DNA from: an uncultured Eubacterium sp.
GTDB lineage: Bacteria > Bacillota > Clostridia > Oscillospirales > Acutalibacteraceae
Length of the DNA: 64,000 nucleotides
Reading direction: 5' to 3'
NCBI RefSeq assembly: GCF_934525195.1
Contig: NZ_CAKSZA010000004.1
Span: forward strand, 62,001 to 126,000
The notes under the pieces are model-generated. The model was not told where the DNA came from. It saw only the letters and a list, made by a program, of their open reading frames with translations, and did not search any database. Positions 32,725-41,706 of the stretch are shown here, in pieces (position 1 is the first letter of the stretch; each line of letters begins with the position of its first letter). A program made the translations under genes and the position numbers.

Positions 32725-34938
32725 TCAGTCGAGAACTGAGTTTGTATTCTTAAACGATACGGTGATTACCGTGCCGGCAGAAACCTTTGCACCTTTTTCG
32801 GTGGACTGGCGATAAGCCACAACATTTGATGCCGACAAATTAATACCGTTAATTTCAATATTCAAATTATTTTCGCTTGCCAAAGCATTGGCTTCGCTTA
32901 TTGTAAGTCCCGAAAAATCCGGAACGGTAACGACTTGTTTTTCTTCATCGGTTGTGTAAAGAACAACCGTGCCGTTTGTCGGAATTGTTGATGAAGATGC
33001 AGGTGATTGACGAACAACCTTTTTTCCGTCGCCGATAACCTTGCATTTAAGATTCTTTGAATTAAGTGTCGATTTTGCCTCGCCGACCGATTTGCCAATT
33101 ACATTTGGTGTGAAAACAGAAAGATTTTTGCTTTCCTTTTCGTCATACTCAGGCTCGATGTTCATTTCCTGCATACAAGTTTCTACAACCTGAGCGGCAA
33201 TAGGGGCACAAAGAGCACCGCCGCCCAAATCTTGGTTTGGCTCATCCATAATGATTATCATTGCAATTTGCGGATCATCTGACGGAGCTATTGCTGCAAA
33301 CGAAACGATATATTTTGTTTTGTCATTTGTCGACTCTGCAAGTTTGGTTGATGTGCCTGTTTTACCGCCAACACGGTAACCTGCAACATAACCGTTTTTA
33401 CCTGTACCGTTGTCAACAACAGACTTCATCATTCCCATAACCTTTTTAGATGTGTCCTTACTGATAACACGTCTAATCTCGGTTGGCTGAGTTTTCTTTA
33501 CTGTGTTGCCGTTTGCATCAATAATATGGTCAACGACATATGGTTTCAAAAGTGTTCCGCCGTTTGCCAATGCACAAAGTCCCGTGCAAAGCTGAATAGG
33601 AGTCAAACTGTTTGATTGACCGAAAGAAGCGGATGAAAGTTCAACAATACCATATTGATTTTCTTTATAATATTGTGAGCCTGCCTCACCCGGAAGGTCG
33701 ATTCCCGTTTTTTGAGTAAATCCGAATGCTTCAAAATACTTGAAATAATTGTGCACCCCAAGTTTTTGACCAACCGTAATAAAAAACGGGTTGCACGAAT
33801 TCTCAAGACCTTGAGTAAATGTTTCCATGCCATGTCCCGGATGGTAGTGACATCTCATAGTGTAATCTTTTACACGAATTGAGCCTGTGCAATTATAGGT
33901 TGTATTGAGATTTACAATATTTTCTTCAAGAGCCGCCGCGGCGATAAATGTTTTAAATACCGAACCCGGCTCGTATGTACTCGATGTAACAAAGTTGTTC
34001 CACTGATTTTGAATTGCCTCGGATTTTGCGGCAATTTTTTCATCCTCATCGGTTATTTTTTCAATCGCCTTGATATTTTTTGAATATGTAAGCTTATACG
34101 GTTCGTTACAATCGTAATCGGGAAGCGAAGCCATTGCAAGCACGCCGCCCGTTTTGCAATTCATAACAACGCCGTATGCACCCTTTGCTTTATATTCATT
34201 CATTGTTGCAGAAAGATTTTTCTCAAGTGTATACTGAACATTTTGATTGAGCGTAAGCACAAGAGAATTGCCGTCAACTGCATCAATCGAAGTTTCGTAA
34301 TCTGTCGGAAGATTATGTTTTTGAGCATCCTTAACAGTGATAATTCTGCCGTTTGTACCTCTCAGTTCATCCTCATAATAATATTCCAAGCCATAAAGAC
34401 CTTGATTATCATCACCCGTAAAGCCAAGAATGTTTGATGCAAATTCGCCATAAGGATAATAACGCTTTGTGTTTTGCTCAGTACCAATCATATTTGAAAA
34501 TTTGTTTTTAATTTTGAAAGCGGTAATCTCTTCCTTTATATCATTTTCAACCTGCTCGGCAATTATTACATAATGGGTGTCTTTTTTACTTTTTTCCAAA
34601 AGTTCTGCCTTGCCTTCATCATCAAGTTTCAGAATTTTGGCAAGACCTTCCACAACCTTATCTCTGCTTTTGTCTGTGATATTTTTTGAATCGAGAAAAA
34701 TATCCCATGTTGTTGCCGATTGAGCAAGAACATTTCCGTCACTATCGAAAATTGAACCGCGTTTTGCCTCAATTTCGGTATCGGAAAGTTGCTGACTTTC
34801 TGCTTTTGCGGAATATTCTTCACCCTTGATTGTGGAAATATAAAAAACCCTGAACGCATCGAGAGTAAAAAGAAAGGCGATAACAACAGCCAGTATGGTA
34901 ATTCGCTTAAATCCTTGTTTTTTAAAATCGGTTGCCAT
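32725..34938 (-). CDS. Class B penicillin-binding transpeptidase with two PASTA domains (FtsI/SpoVD-like)
   Basis: A 737-residue bitopic transpeptidase for septal or spore-cortex peptidoglycan. It has one membrane helix at about 12-32, a dimerisation domain at about 40-230, and a transpeptidase domain with SxxK in EPGSVFKTF, the SCN triad motif in ENSCNPFF and KTG in VGGKTGTSTKL. Two C-terminal PASTA domains cover about 610-735. The ATG at 34938 has GAGGTG upstream. Its place after the ftsL-like gene fits FtsI/Pbp2B. The PASTA domains also fit SpoVD, so the exact paralogue is uncertain. Confidence 0.92.
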   Translation of the reverse strand: MATDFKKQGFKRITILAVVIAFLFTLDAFRVFYISTIKGEEYSAKAESQQLSDTEIEAKRGSIFDSDGNVLAQSATTWDIFLDSKNITDKSRDKVVEGLAKILKLDDEGKAELLEKSKKDTHYVIIAEQVENDIKEEITAFKIKNKFSNMIGTEQNTKRYYPYGEFASNILGFTGDDNQGLYGLEYYYEDELRGTNGRIITVKDAQKHNLPTDYETSIDAVDGNSLVLTLNQNVQYTLEKNLSATMNEYKAKGAYGVVMNCKTGGVLAMASLPDYDCNEPYKLTYSKNIKAIEKITDEDEKIAAKSEAIQNQWNNFVTSSTYEPGSVFKTFIAAAALEENIVNLNTTYNCTGSIRVKDYTMRCHYHPGHGMETFTQGLENSCNPFFITVGQKLGVHNYFKYFEAFGFTQKTGIDLPGEAGSQYYKENQYGIVELSSASFGQSNSLTPIQLCTGLCALANGGTLLKPYVVDHIIDANGNTVKKTQPTEIRRVISKDTSKKVMGMMKSVVDNGTGKNGYVAGYRVGGKTGTSTKLAESTNDKTKYIVSFAAIAPSDDPQIAMIIIMDEPNQDLGGGALCAPIAAQVVETCMQEMNIEPEYDEKESKNLSVFTPNVIGKSVGEAKSTLNSKNLKCKVIGDGKKVVRQSPASSSTIPTNGTVVLYTTDEEKQVVTVPDFSGLTISEANALASENNLNIEINGINLSASNVVAYRQSTEKGAKVSAGTVITVSFKNTNSVLD

Positions 34939-34999
34939 TATCTTCACCTCATCCCTGTCAAAAATCGTGTTTTTTTGCACACCTATAAAAAAGCATTTT

Positions 35000-35025
35000 A
35001 GAGAGTAGGAAAATTCCGACTCTCT
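35000..35025 (-). other. Hairpin between the ftsL-like gene and the PBP gene
   Basis: AGAGAGTcGGAA / TTCCtACTCTCT forms a long stem. It is followed after about seven bases by a T-run on the minus strand, so it is a weak terminator at best. It could set the ratio of downstream expression. Confidence 0.45.
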
Positions 35026-35046
35026 TATATAGTACGCTGTAAAATT

Positions 35047-35598
35047 TTATTTATTACTCAACTGCTTTTCGGCAAGAGTTTTGTTTTGATTTATTTCTTT
35101 CATATATTTTTGTTTAAACTGATTTACATCCATATACTGAATTTGATTAGATTTCATCTTTGTCATATGAAGCTTATTGACAGCATAATCATCAATCATA
35201 CTGATTGAAACCATTGTATCAAGTTCGCTTTGCAAACTGATATTTTCACTTTGAGCGTTTGAAATGCTTGTTTTTACCGATGAAATATTTCTTGTCAATT
35301 CATTTTTTACGGCAAACGAATATAGAGTTAACCCAACGAAGCCGATAATCATAGCTGCAACCAAAACAAGAGCCATTGCCTTTTTTGTGCACAAAGCTTG
35401 TTCGTGCTTGATTTGTGTTGAAGCCTTTACGCTGTCATTTTCGCGAACCTTGAGCGTTCTCTGTTCCTCAGGCAAATCATCTTCTCTGCGTTTAGGAGCA
35501 GCAGATGTGCGTGAAAGATTAAAGCCGCTAATCATATACGATGTATCGTTTTGATATGAGTATCTGCGAAAATCATTTGCATTTGTCACTATATCCAC
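35047..35598 (-). CDS. ftsL: FtsL-like bitopic division protein
   Basis: 183 residues: a long cytoplasmic N-terminus of about 92 residues rich in charged residues, one membrane helix (AMALVLVAAMIIGFVGLTLY) at about 93-112, then a short extracellular coiled coil ending near LHMTKMKSNQIQYMDV. This is the FtsL/septum-formation-initiator layout. FtsL proteins have little sequence identity, so the assignment rests on topology and position between rsmH and the transpeptidase gene. Confidence 0.78.
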   Translation of the reverse strand: MDIVTNANDFRRYSYQNDTSYMISGFNLSRTSAAPKRREDDLPEEQRTLKVRENDSVKASTQIKHEQALCTKKAMALVLVAAMIIGFVGLTLYSFAVKNELTRNISSVKTSISNAQSENISLQSELDTMVSISMIDDYAVNKLHMTKMKSNQIQYMDVNQFKQKYMKEINQNKTLAEKQLSNK

Positions 35599-35631
35599 CC
35601 CCGCTATATATAATGTAATTAATAATTATAA

Positions 35632-36546
35632 TTAAAACTTTTCAAAGCATCTTAGTCTTGACGACCTTGCTCTAGGATTTTCTACAAGTTCTGCTTCTGT
35701 CGGAGCTTTTGACTTAAACACAAGTTTACCAAGTGGTTTTTTGCCACAAACACAAACAGGAAATTCTTTTGGGCAAGTACAAGGATTAGCCCATTTGTTG
35801 AACTTCTCCTTAACGATTCTGTCCTCAAGCGAATGGAAAGTTATAACCGAAAGTCTACCTCCCGAAGCCAAACATTCAATCGCCTTGTCGAGTGTTTTGT
35901 CAAGCACATCCAGCTCGGCATTAACTTCAATTCTCAATGCCTGAAATGTTTTTCGTGCCGGATGCGAATCACGCATTTTTGCCTTTGGATACGATGCTTT
36001 GATAATATCCACAAGCTCGCCCGTTGTTTCAATAGGTTTGTCCTGCCTATAAAGAACAATATTTTTTGCAATTCTGCGAGAGAACTTCTCTTCACCGTAT
36101 CTAAACAAGATATTGGCAAGTTCCTCTTCGCCGTAAGTGTTTACCACATCTTTTGCGCTTATACCCGATTTGCTCATACGCATATCAAGCGGCGCGTCCT
36201 TGTGGTACGAAAAGCCTCTGTCTGCTGTATCAAGCTGGAAGGAGCTCACTCCCAAATCAAGCAGCATACCATCAATAGATGCCACATTCAGCTCCTTCAA
36301 AACTTGATCAACATTAAAAAAATTATTTTGAACAATAGTGACATTTCCCAAATCATCCAGACGCTCGTGAAGGACCTTGATCGCATCGGGATCTTGGTCA
36401 ATCGCAATGAGTCTGCCGGCTTTTGCGGCAATGGCTTTTGAATGTCCGCCACCGCCTGCCGTACCATCAACTATTGTTTTTGTGCTGTCAATATTGAGCG
36501 AATCAATAGATTCGTCAAACAATACGCTCTTGTGTACAAATTCCAT
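35632..36546 (-). CDS. rsmH: 16S rRNA (cytosine(1402)-N(4))-methyltransferase
   Basis: Methylates C1402 at the ribosomal P-site using S-adenosylmethionine. It has 304 residues with motifs VDGTAGGGGHSKAIA (cofactor loop), LIAIDQDPDAI, MLLDLGVSSFQLD, and ITFHSLEDRIVK. A Cys cluster (NPCTCPKEFPVCVCGKK) near residues 255-272 is typical of the Clostridia form and may bind metal. The gene follows mraZ by one base. Confidence 0.96.
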   Translation of the reverse strand: MEFVHKSVLFDESIDSLNIDSTKTIVDGTAGGGGHSKAIAAKAGRLIAIDQDPDAIKVLHERLDDLGNVTIVQNNFFNVDQVLKELNVASIDGMLLDLGVSSFQLDTADRGFSYHKDAPLDMRMSKSGISAKDVVNTYGEEELANILFRYGEEKFSRRIAKNIVLYRQDKPIETTGELVDIIKASYPKAKMRDSHPARKTFQALRIEVNAELDVLDKTLDKAIECLASGGRLSVITFHSLEDRIVKEKFNKWANPCTCPKEFPVCVCGKKPLGKLVFKSKAPTEAELVENPRARSSRLRCFEKF

Positions 36547-36547
36547 A

Positions 36548-36997
36548 TCAGATACCTATACCGTTGAGCTCGTCCATAATATCGATAACCTCTTCCTGAC
36601 TGATAGAAGCAACCTGATCTTCAAATTTAGTTTTATTCCAAATTTCAATATGGTTGATGTTACCGAAAACAACCGCTTCCTTTTCACCTGTAAGTGCAAC
36701 CTTATCCTTTAGACGTTCACCGATAAGGAGTCTGCCCTGTGAATCAAGGGTCACCTTATCTGCTGACGAAACAAGATACATGGAAATCTTTTTCTTTTTT
36801 TCGGTAGGAAGTTTGCTGCTTTGAACATTGTTCAAAAGTTCTTCCCATTGGTCTTGCGGATAAAGCGAAATGAAATCACCGAGTCCGAGAGATGCAACAA
36901 ATTCCTCGCCGAGGCGGGAACGCATATGAGAAGGGATGGCAATACGGCTCTTTGCATCAAGCTTATGCACACGATAGCCATACAAATAGTTGTCCAT
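36548..36997 (-). CDS. mraZ: Transcriptional regulator MraZ
   Basis: 149 residues with two AbrB-like (swapped-hairpin) domains. The conserved KLDAKSRIAIPSHMRSRLG is in the N-terminal half and TLDSQGRLLIGERLKDKVAL in the second. MraZ binds repeated TGGGN-type sites upstream of its own operon and usually represses it. The ATG at 36997 has GGAG upstream. First gene of the dcw cluster. Confidence 0.96.
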   Translation of the reverse strand: MDNYLYGYRVHKLDAKSRIAIPSHMRSRLGEEFVASLGLGDFISLYPQDQWEELLNNVQSSKLPTEKKKKISMYLVSSADKVTLDSQGRLLIGERLKDKVALTGEKEAVVFGNINHIEIWNKTKFEDQVASISQEEVIDIMDELNGIGI

Positions 36998-37082
36998 TTT
37001 GCTTTCTCCTCTCAAAAATCGGTTGTGTTCCCCACAAATTCTTTAAATTTAGGGATAAAAGTGTTTTCTCAATACACTCTAT

Positions 37083-37135
37083 GGGGTTACGCCCCACTTT
37101 ATTTACATTATAATAGTATCTCACGACTAAGTCAA
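37083..37135 (-). promoter_or_regulatory. dcw operon promoter with candidate MraZ site
   Basis: TTGACT (37130-37135) and TATAAT (37107-37112) with a 17-base spacer form a strong promoter. Directly downstream TGGGG-CGTAA-CCCCA (37083-37097) is an inverted repeat, and another TGTGGGGAA lies about 55 bases further toward mraZ. TGGGN is the known MraZ recognition unit, usually in direct repeats. Confidence 0.75.
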
Positions 37136-37146
37136 GAGTATTTTTC

Positions 37147-37175
37147 TATAAATGCAAATAATTTTTGCATTTATA
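37147..37175. repeat. 12-base inverted repeat between divergent promoters
   Basis: TATAAATGCAAA-TAATT-TTTGCATTTATA, perfect arms with a 5-base loop. It lies just upstream of the mraZ -35 and about 60 bases upstream of the GPH transporter promoter, so a bound protein could affect either. Confidence 0.55.
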
Positions 37176-37194
37176 AAATAACCATATTTTTGAC

Positions 37195-37230
37195 GATATT
37201 TTTTTACAATTTGATACTTTTTTACAATAT
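37195..37230. repeat. Two tandem 18-base direct repeats upstream of the transporter promoter
   Basis: The unit is GATAYTTTTTTACAATWT, repeated head to tail with two mismatches. It ends six bases before the -35 of the downstream promoter. An 18-base period is close to two helical turns, a layout typical of activator sites. Confidence 0.6.
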
Positions 37231-37236
37231 TTCAAA

Positions 37237-37265
37237 TTGCCAAACCAACTTTTATGTGATATAAT
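37237..37265 (+). promoter_or_regulatory. Promoter of the GPH symporter gene
   Basis: TTGCCA and TATAAT with a 17-base spacer and TGTGA immediately before the -10. Confidence 0.72.
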
Positions 37266-37306
37266 GGATTTATTCTATTAACTAAAAGAAAGCTATGGTG
37301 ATTTGT

Positions 37307-38713
37307 ATGGAAGAAAGAAAAACCACCTGGGGTGAAAAAATCGGCTTTGGAGTAGGTGCAATAGGTCTTGACCTAAGCTATGGTATGTTTTATTCATTTC
37401 TAAGTTACTATTTGTCAAGTGTTTTGGGTCTTAAAGAGGGATTTTTATTGCTCCTCACCCCACTTGCAAGAATTTGGGACGGCATCAACGACCCTATGAT
37501 GGGCACGATTGTTGACAACACTCGTACCAAGCACGGCAAATACAGACCGTGGATTTTGATAGGCGCTATGTCTAACGCGGTTGTTTTGTTCTTGTTATTC
37601 ACAAAATTCGGATTGAGCGGAACAGCTCTTTATGTTTACATCGGTGTTATGTATGTACTTTGGGGTATGACAAACACAATGGCAGATATTCCGTATTGGA
37701 GTATGATTCCAAGTTTCACATCGGACCCTAAAGACAGAAACCTTGTTTCAACAGTTGCAAGAACATTCTCTGGCTTGGGTCAAGGTATTGTAACAGTTGC
37801 TTCCCCTATCATTTTGCCTTTGCTCTCAACAGGCATAAAGACCGACAAGGGTTACAGCGCAACAGGATTTTCAAGATGGGCAGGAATTCTTGCGATTATG
37901 CTTGTACTGTTCTCCGCAATCTGCGTATTCACCACAAAAGAAAAGAATGTTGTTTACGGCGAAAAGACAAAATTTTCATTCAAAAAAATCTTTTCTGTTA
38001 TTAAAAACAACGACCAACTTGTTGTATTTATGATATTTGCTATGCTTTCAAATGCCGGCTGGTATTTGACATCGGGAACTGCTGTTTACTACTTTACAGA
38101 TGTACTCGGCAATCCAAAGGCACAATCATTGTTCCAGACAATCGGCGCAGTCGGTTCTGTTCTCGGTCTTTTGGTTATTCCGATTCTCTCAAAATGGTTC
38201 AACAAAAAGGTTATCTATCAAATTTCACTCATTGCTACCATCATCGGTTATGTTTTGATGTACATCTTTGGTCCTATCCTCAAGAACACAATCGCACTTG
38301 ATATTGCATACATCATTTCATCAACAGGTATTGCCGCAATGTTTGTTGGACAGACTGTATTTCTTGCAGACATTGTTGACTACGGTGAATTCAAAAACGC
38401 CGAGAGAAACGAATCAATCACATTCTCTATGAAAGGCTTTTTGCAGAAGATGGCATACACCATTCAAACTCTCGTTTTGTTTGGCGGTTTGGCAGCTATG
38501 AACTACAATGAACAAATCACATCTGCAACAAAGCAAATCAACGATTCAACAAAAGCAGGAATCGGCATCATTTGTTTCGCCGTTCCTCCTGTACTTATCT
38601 TGCTCTCACTCATCGTGTTCACTGCAAAATTCAAGCTCCACGGTGACCTTGCAGACCAAGTACACGACCACATTGTTACAAAGCGTGCAAGCGAAGCAGA
38701 AACTAACGAATAA
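37307..38713 (+). CDS. GPH-family (MelB-like) sugar:cation symporter
   Basis: A 468-residue membrane transporter of the glycoside-pentoside-hexuronide:cation symporter family, with 12 predicted helices. MelB-like signatures are LTPLARIWDGINDPMMGTIV (cation-site Asp residues), KHGKYRPWIL and MFVGQTVFLADIVDYGEFK. It imports a glycoside or sugar; the substrate is not readable. The start at 37307 has GGTGAT five bases upstream. It is monocistronic, with its own promoter and terminator and no neighbouring glycosidase. Confidence 0.9.
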   Translation: MEERKTTWGEKIGFGVGAIGLDLSYGMFYSFLSYYLSSVLGLKEGFLLLLTPLARIWDGINDPMMGTIVDNTRTKHGKYRPWILIGAMSNAVVLFLLFTKFGLSGTALYVYIGVMYVLWGMTNTMADIPYWSMIPSFTSDPKDRNLVSTVARTFSGLGQGIVTVASPIILPLLSTGIKTDKGYSATGFSRWAGILAIMLVLFSAICVFTTKEKNVVYGEKTKFSFKKIFSVIKNNDQLVVFMIFAMLSNAGWYLTSGTAVYYFTDVLGNPKAQSLFQTIGAVGSVLGLLVIPILSKWFNKKVIYQISLIATIIGYVLMYIFGPILKNTIALDIAYIISSTGIAAMFVGQTVFLADIVDYGEFKNAERNESITFSMKGFLQKMAYTIQTLVLFGGLAAMNYNEQITSATKQINDSTKAGIGIICFAVPPVLILLSLIVFTAKFKLHGDLADQVHDHIVTKRASEAETNE

Positions 38714-38733
38714 TAATACTTAACGGCATAACA

Positions 38734-38764
38734 AAAAGCGTATCGAAAATTCGATACGCTTTTA
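38734..38764. terminator. Bidirectional terminator between the GPH symporter and gatB
   Basis: AAAAGCGTATCGAA / TTCGATACGCTTTT is a perfect 14-base inverted repeat with a 2-base loop and T-rich flanks on both strands. It lies between convergent genes. Confidence 0.9.
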
Positions 38765-38784
38765 TTGTTTTATTCGGTTTAAAA

Positions 38785-40218
38785 TTAACCAAGCAATTCT
38801 TTGAGAATTCTTGTTACTTCGCTTGACGGAGCTTTGCCCTTAAGTGCTCTCATTGACTGACCGACAAGGAAGTTAAAGGACTTGTCCTTGCCCTCTTTAT
38901 ATTCTGCAACAGCCTTTTCGTTATTTGCGATGATTTCCTCAATAACAGACTGAATTGCACCTGTGTCGGATACCATTTCCATATTGTTTGCCTTGACATA
39001 TTCCTCAGGAATTACATCATCTTCAAACACAGCCTTGAGCACCTTTCTTGCAGATTCACGAGAAACCTTGTTTGAATTTACAAGATTGATGATTTCGCCG
39101 AGACTCTCTGTTCTGAAAGAAATGTTTTCAGGCAAGGTCTGGGTATCATTCATAAGTTTCATAAGGTCGCCCATAATCCAGTGAGCCGAATCCTTTGGAT
39201 TCTTTGTAATCTCAACCGTCTTATCAAACAATTTTGCATATGCCTTGTCCGAGCAAAGAATGTTTGCATCGTATTCCGTGAGAGAATAGTCGTTGACATA
39301 TCTTGCCTTTTTAGCTTCAGGGAGTTCAGGAAGTGAAGCTCTGATACCCTCGATGTACTCATCCGAAAGTTCAATCGGAGGAAGGTCAGGCTCAGGGAAA
39401 TACTTATAGTCCTGTGCGTCCTCCTTGCTTCTCATTGAAGTGGAAACGCCCTTGCTGTCATCCCATCTGCGAGTTTCCTGCACGACCTTGCCACCGTCCT
39501 CGATAAGTTCGATTTGGCGCTCGGTTTCCGCCTCGATGGCGTTGTGAATACCTCTGAACGAGTTGATATTCTTCATCTCTGTTCTTGTGCCGAATTCAGT
39601 TGCGCCTTTTTCCATAACAGACACATTTACATCGGCACGGAGTGAACCCTCCTGCATCTTACAGTCCGAAACACCGCAGAACTGAAGAATAGCACGGAGC
39701 TTTTCAACATATTCAACCGCCTCATCGGCGCTTGCAATATCAGGTTCAGACACAATTTCCAAAAGAGGCACACCACAACGGTTATAGTTTACAAGAGTGC
39801 TGTCTGTCCACTCATCGTGAACAAGCTTTCCTGCGTCCTCTTCCATATGAATTTCGTGAATTCTGACTTTCTTTTTGCCGCCGTTTACGCTGTCGTTAAT
39901 CTCAACCCAACCATTTCTGCAAATCGGAAGATAAAGTTGTGAAATCTGATAAGCCTTTGGCAAATCGGGATAGAAGTAGTTTTTTCTGTCAAACTTATTA
40001 TACTGTGTAATCTCGCAGTTGAGTGCAAGACCTGTGCGAACCGCAAATTCAACAACCCTCTTGTTTACAACAGGGAGAGTGCCCGGCATACCGGAACAAA
40101 TCTCACAAACATGAGTGTTTGGTTCTCCGCCGAATTCTGTTGTGCAGTTGCAGAAAATCTTTGTTTTAGTGGCAAGCTCTGTATGAACTTCAAGACCACA
40201 AACGGTAATATAATCCAT
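38785..40218 (-). CDS. gatB: Asp-tRNA(Asn)/Glu-tRNA(Gln) amidotransferase subunit B
   Basis: A 477-residue subunit that phosphorylates and amidates misacylated tRNA. It starts CGLEVHTELATKTKIFC. The GatB motifs EDAGKL, YNRCGVPLLEIVSEP, MQEGSLRADVNVS and the zinc-site Cys residues (C..C near 24-41) are seen, and the tail domain (GKAPSSEVTRILKELL) is at the C-terminus. It follows gatA by 15 bases. Confidence 0.97.
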   Translation of the reverse strand: MDYITVCGLEVHTELATKTKIFCNCTTEFGGEPNTHVCEICSGMPGTLPVVNKRVVEFAVRTGLALNCEITQYNKFDRKNYFYPDLPKAYQISQLYLPICRNGWVEINDSVNGGKKKVRIHEIHMEEDAGKLVHDEWTDSTLVNYNRCGVPLLEIVSEPDIASADEAVEYVEKLRAILQFCGVSDCKMQEGSLRADVNVSVMEKGATEFGTRTEMKNINSFRGIHNAIEAETERQIELIEDGGKVVQETRRWDDSKGVSTSMRSKEDAQDYKYFPEPDLPPIELSDEYIEGIRASLPELPEAKKARYVNDYSLTEYDANILCSDKAYAKLFDKTVEITKNPKDSAHWIMGDLMKLMNDTQTLPENISFRTESLGEIINLVNSNKVSRESARKVLKAVFEDDVIPEEYVKANNMEMVSDTGAIQSVIEEIIANNEKAVAEYKEGKDKSFNFLVGQSMRALKGKAPSSEVTRILKELLG

Positions 40219-40233
40219 ATTTACTGCCTCCTA

Positions 40234-41694
40234 TTAAAGATTTGGTTTTCTTTTATGCCAGTCGGTTGCATTTTGATAAGCATAGCCGGCTGAAAGAATT
40301 GTTTTTTCATCAAACGGTTTGCCGATAAGTTGCATACCGATTGGCATTGAATTTGTATCAAAACCGCAAGGAAGTGCAAGTGACGGCAAGCCTGCGATAT
40401 TAATCATTACTGTGTAAATATCGCCAAGGTACATTGCAAGTGGGTCTGAAAGGCCTTCGCCCATTTTAAGCGCTGTTGTCGGAGCAACAGGACCGAGGAG
40501 AAAATCATACTTTTGGAATGCTTCATTAAATGCCTTGCAAATAAGGCCCTTTGCCTGAAGCGCTTTCTTATAATAAGCATCAAAATAACCTGATGAAAGC
40601 ACGAAGTTGCCAAGCATAATACGTTTTTTAACTTCCATACCAAAGCCCTCAGAACGGGATTTGAAGTATACATCAGTCAGATTGAACGCATCCTTTGACT
40701 TATAGCCATACTTGATGCCGTCAAAACGGGAAAGGTTTGAGCAAGCCTCTGCACAAGCTATAATATAATAAGTAGGAATTGCGTATTTTACGATTGGCAT
40801 ATCAAACACTTCAACCTCTGCACCGAGGTCTTTGAGAGTCTCAGCGGCAGCTCTTACACTCGCCGCAACCTCTGCATTGATACCCTCACCGAAGTAATCG
40901 TTTGGAATACCGATTTTCTTACCCTTGAGGTTATCAAGTTTTATATCGGCAAGGTCAAAAACTTCACTTTCCATTGAAGTGCCGTCCTTGACATCCTTGC
41001 CTTTGATTACATTGAAAACACCTGCAACATCAAGAACATCTTTTCCGAGAGGTCCGATTTGGTCAAGTGATGATGCGTATGCAATAAGACCGTAACGAGA
41101 TACAGCACCATAGGTCGGTTTAAGACCTGTTACACCGCAGAATGATGCAGGCTGACGAATTGAACCGCCTGTATCCGAACCGAGAGCAACAAGGCTTTCG
41201 TCAGCGGCAACAGAAGCTGCCGCACCGCCTGATGAACCGCCCGGAACTCTTGTTACATCCCAAGGATTCTTTGTTGCACCATAGAATGATGTTTCGGTTG
41301 TTGAGCCCATTGCAAACTCGTCCATATTAACCTTACCGAAAGGAACCAGATCAGCATCATTGAGCTTGTTGATAACGGTTGCGTTATACGGAGGCTTGAA
41401 GTTTGAAAGAATCTTTGATGAGCAAGATGTCAACTTGCCTTTTTCGCAGATATTGTCCTTGATAGCAATCGGAACACCTGCAAACAATGATGTAGCCTCG
41501 CCCGAATCAATCTTCTTTTGAACAAGCTCAGCCTGCTGTAAAGCAGAATCTTTGTCGAGTGAAACATAGCAGTTATAAGTGCCGTCCTTTTGCTCAATAG
41601 CCTTTGCAACACTTTCAACCGCATCCATAGATGTTATTTCTTTATTCTTAATTTTCTCTGCAACCTGAAGGGCAGTCATTTCATAAATTTCCAT
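40234..41694 (-). CDS. gatA: Asp-tRNA(Asn)/Glu-tRNA(Gln) amidotransferase subunit A
   Basis: The 486-residue amidase that releases ammonia from glutamine. The Ser-cis-Ser-Lys triad is visible: Lys in AIKDNICEKG and the two Ser in GSDTGGSIRQPASFCG. The MDEFAMGSTTE and PGGSSGGAAASVA amidase signatures are present. Ammonia is channelled to GatB. It is 12 bases after gatC. Confidence 0.97.
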   Translation of the reverse strand: MEIYEMTALQVAEKIKNKEITSMDAVESVAKAIEQKDGTYNCYVSLDKDSALQQAELVQKKIDSGEATSLFAGVPIAIKDNICEKGKLTSCSSKILSNFKPPYNATVINKLNDADLVPFGKVNMDEFAMGSTTETSFYGATKNPWDVTRVPGGSSGGAAASVAADESLVALGSDTGGSIRQPASFCGVTGLKPTYGAVSRYGLIAYASSLDQIGPLGKDVLDVAGVFNVIKGKDVKDGTSMESEVFDLADIKLDNLKGKKIGIPNDYFGEGINAEVAASVRAAAETLKDLGAEVEVFDMPIVKYAIPTYYIIACAEACSNLSRFDGIKYGYKSKDAFNLTDVYFKSRSEGFGMEVKKRIMLGNFVLSSGYFDAYYKKALQAKGLICKAFNEAFQKYDFLLGPVAPTTALKMGEGLSDPLAMYLGDIYTVMINIAGLPSLALPCGFDTNSMPIGMQLIGKPFDEKTILSAGYAYQNATDWHKRKPNL

Positions 41695-41706
41695 TCTATT
41701 CCCTCC

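Noticed and set aside
35833..36441. A 202-codon open frame on the plus strand
   Set aside because: Antisense to rsmH. No ribosome site and no domain.
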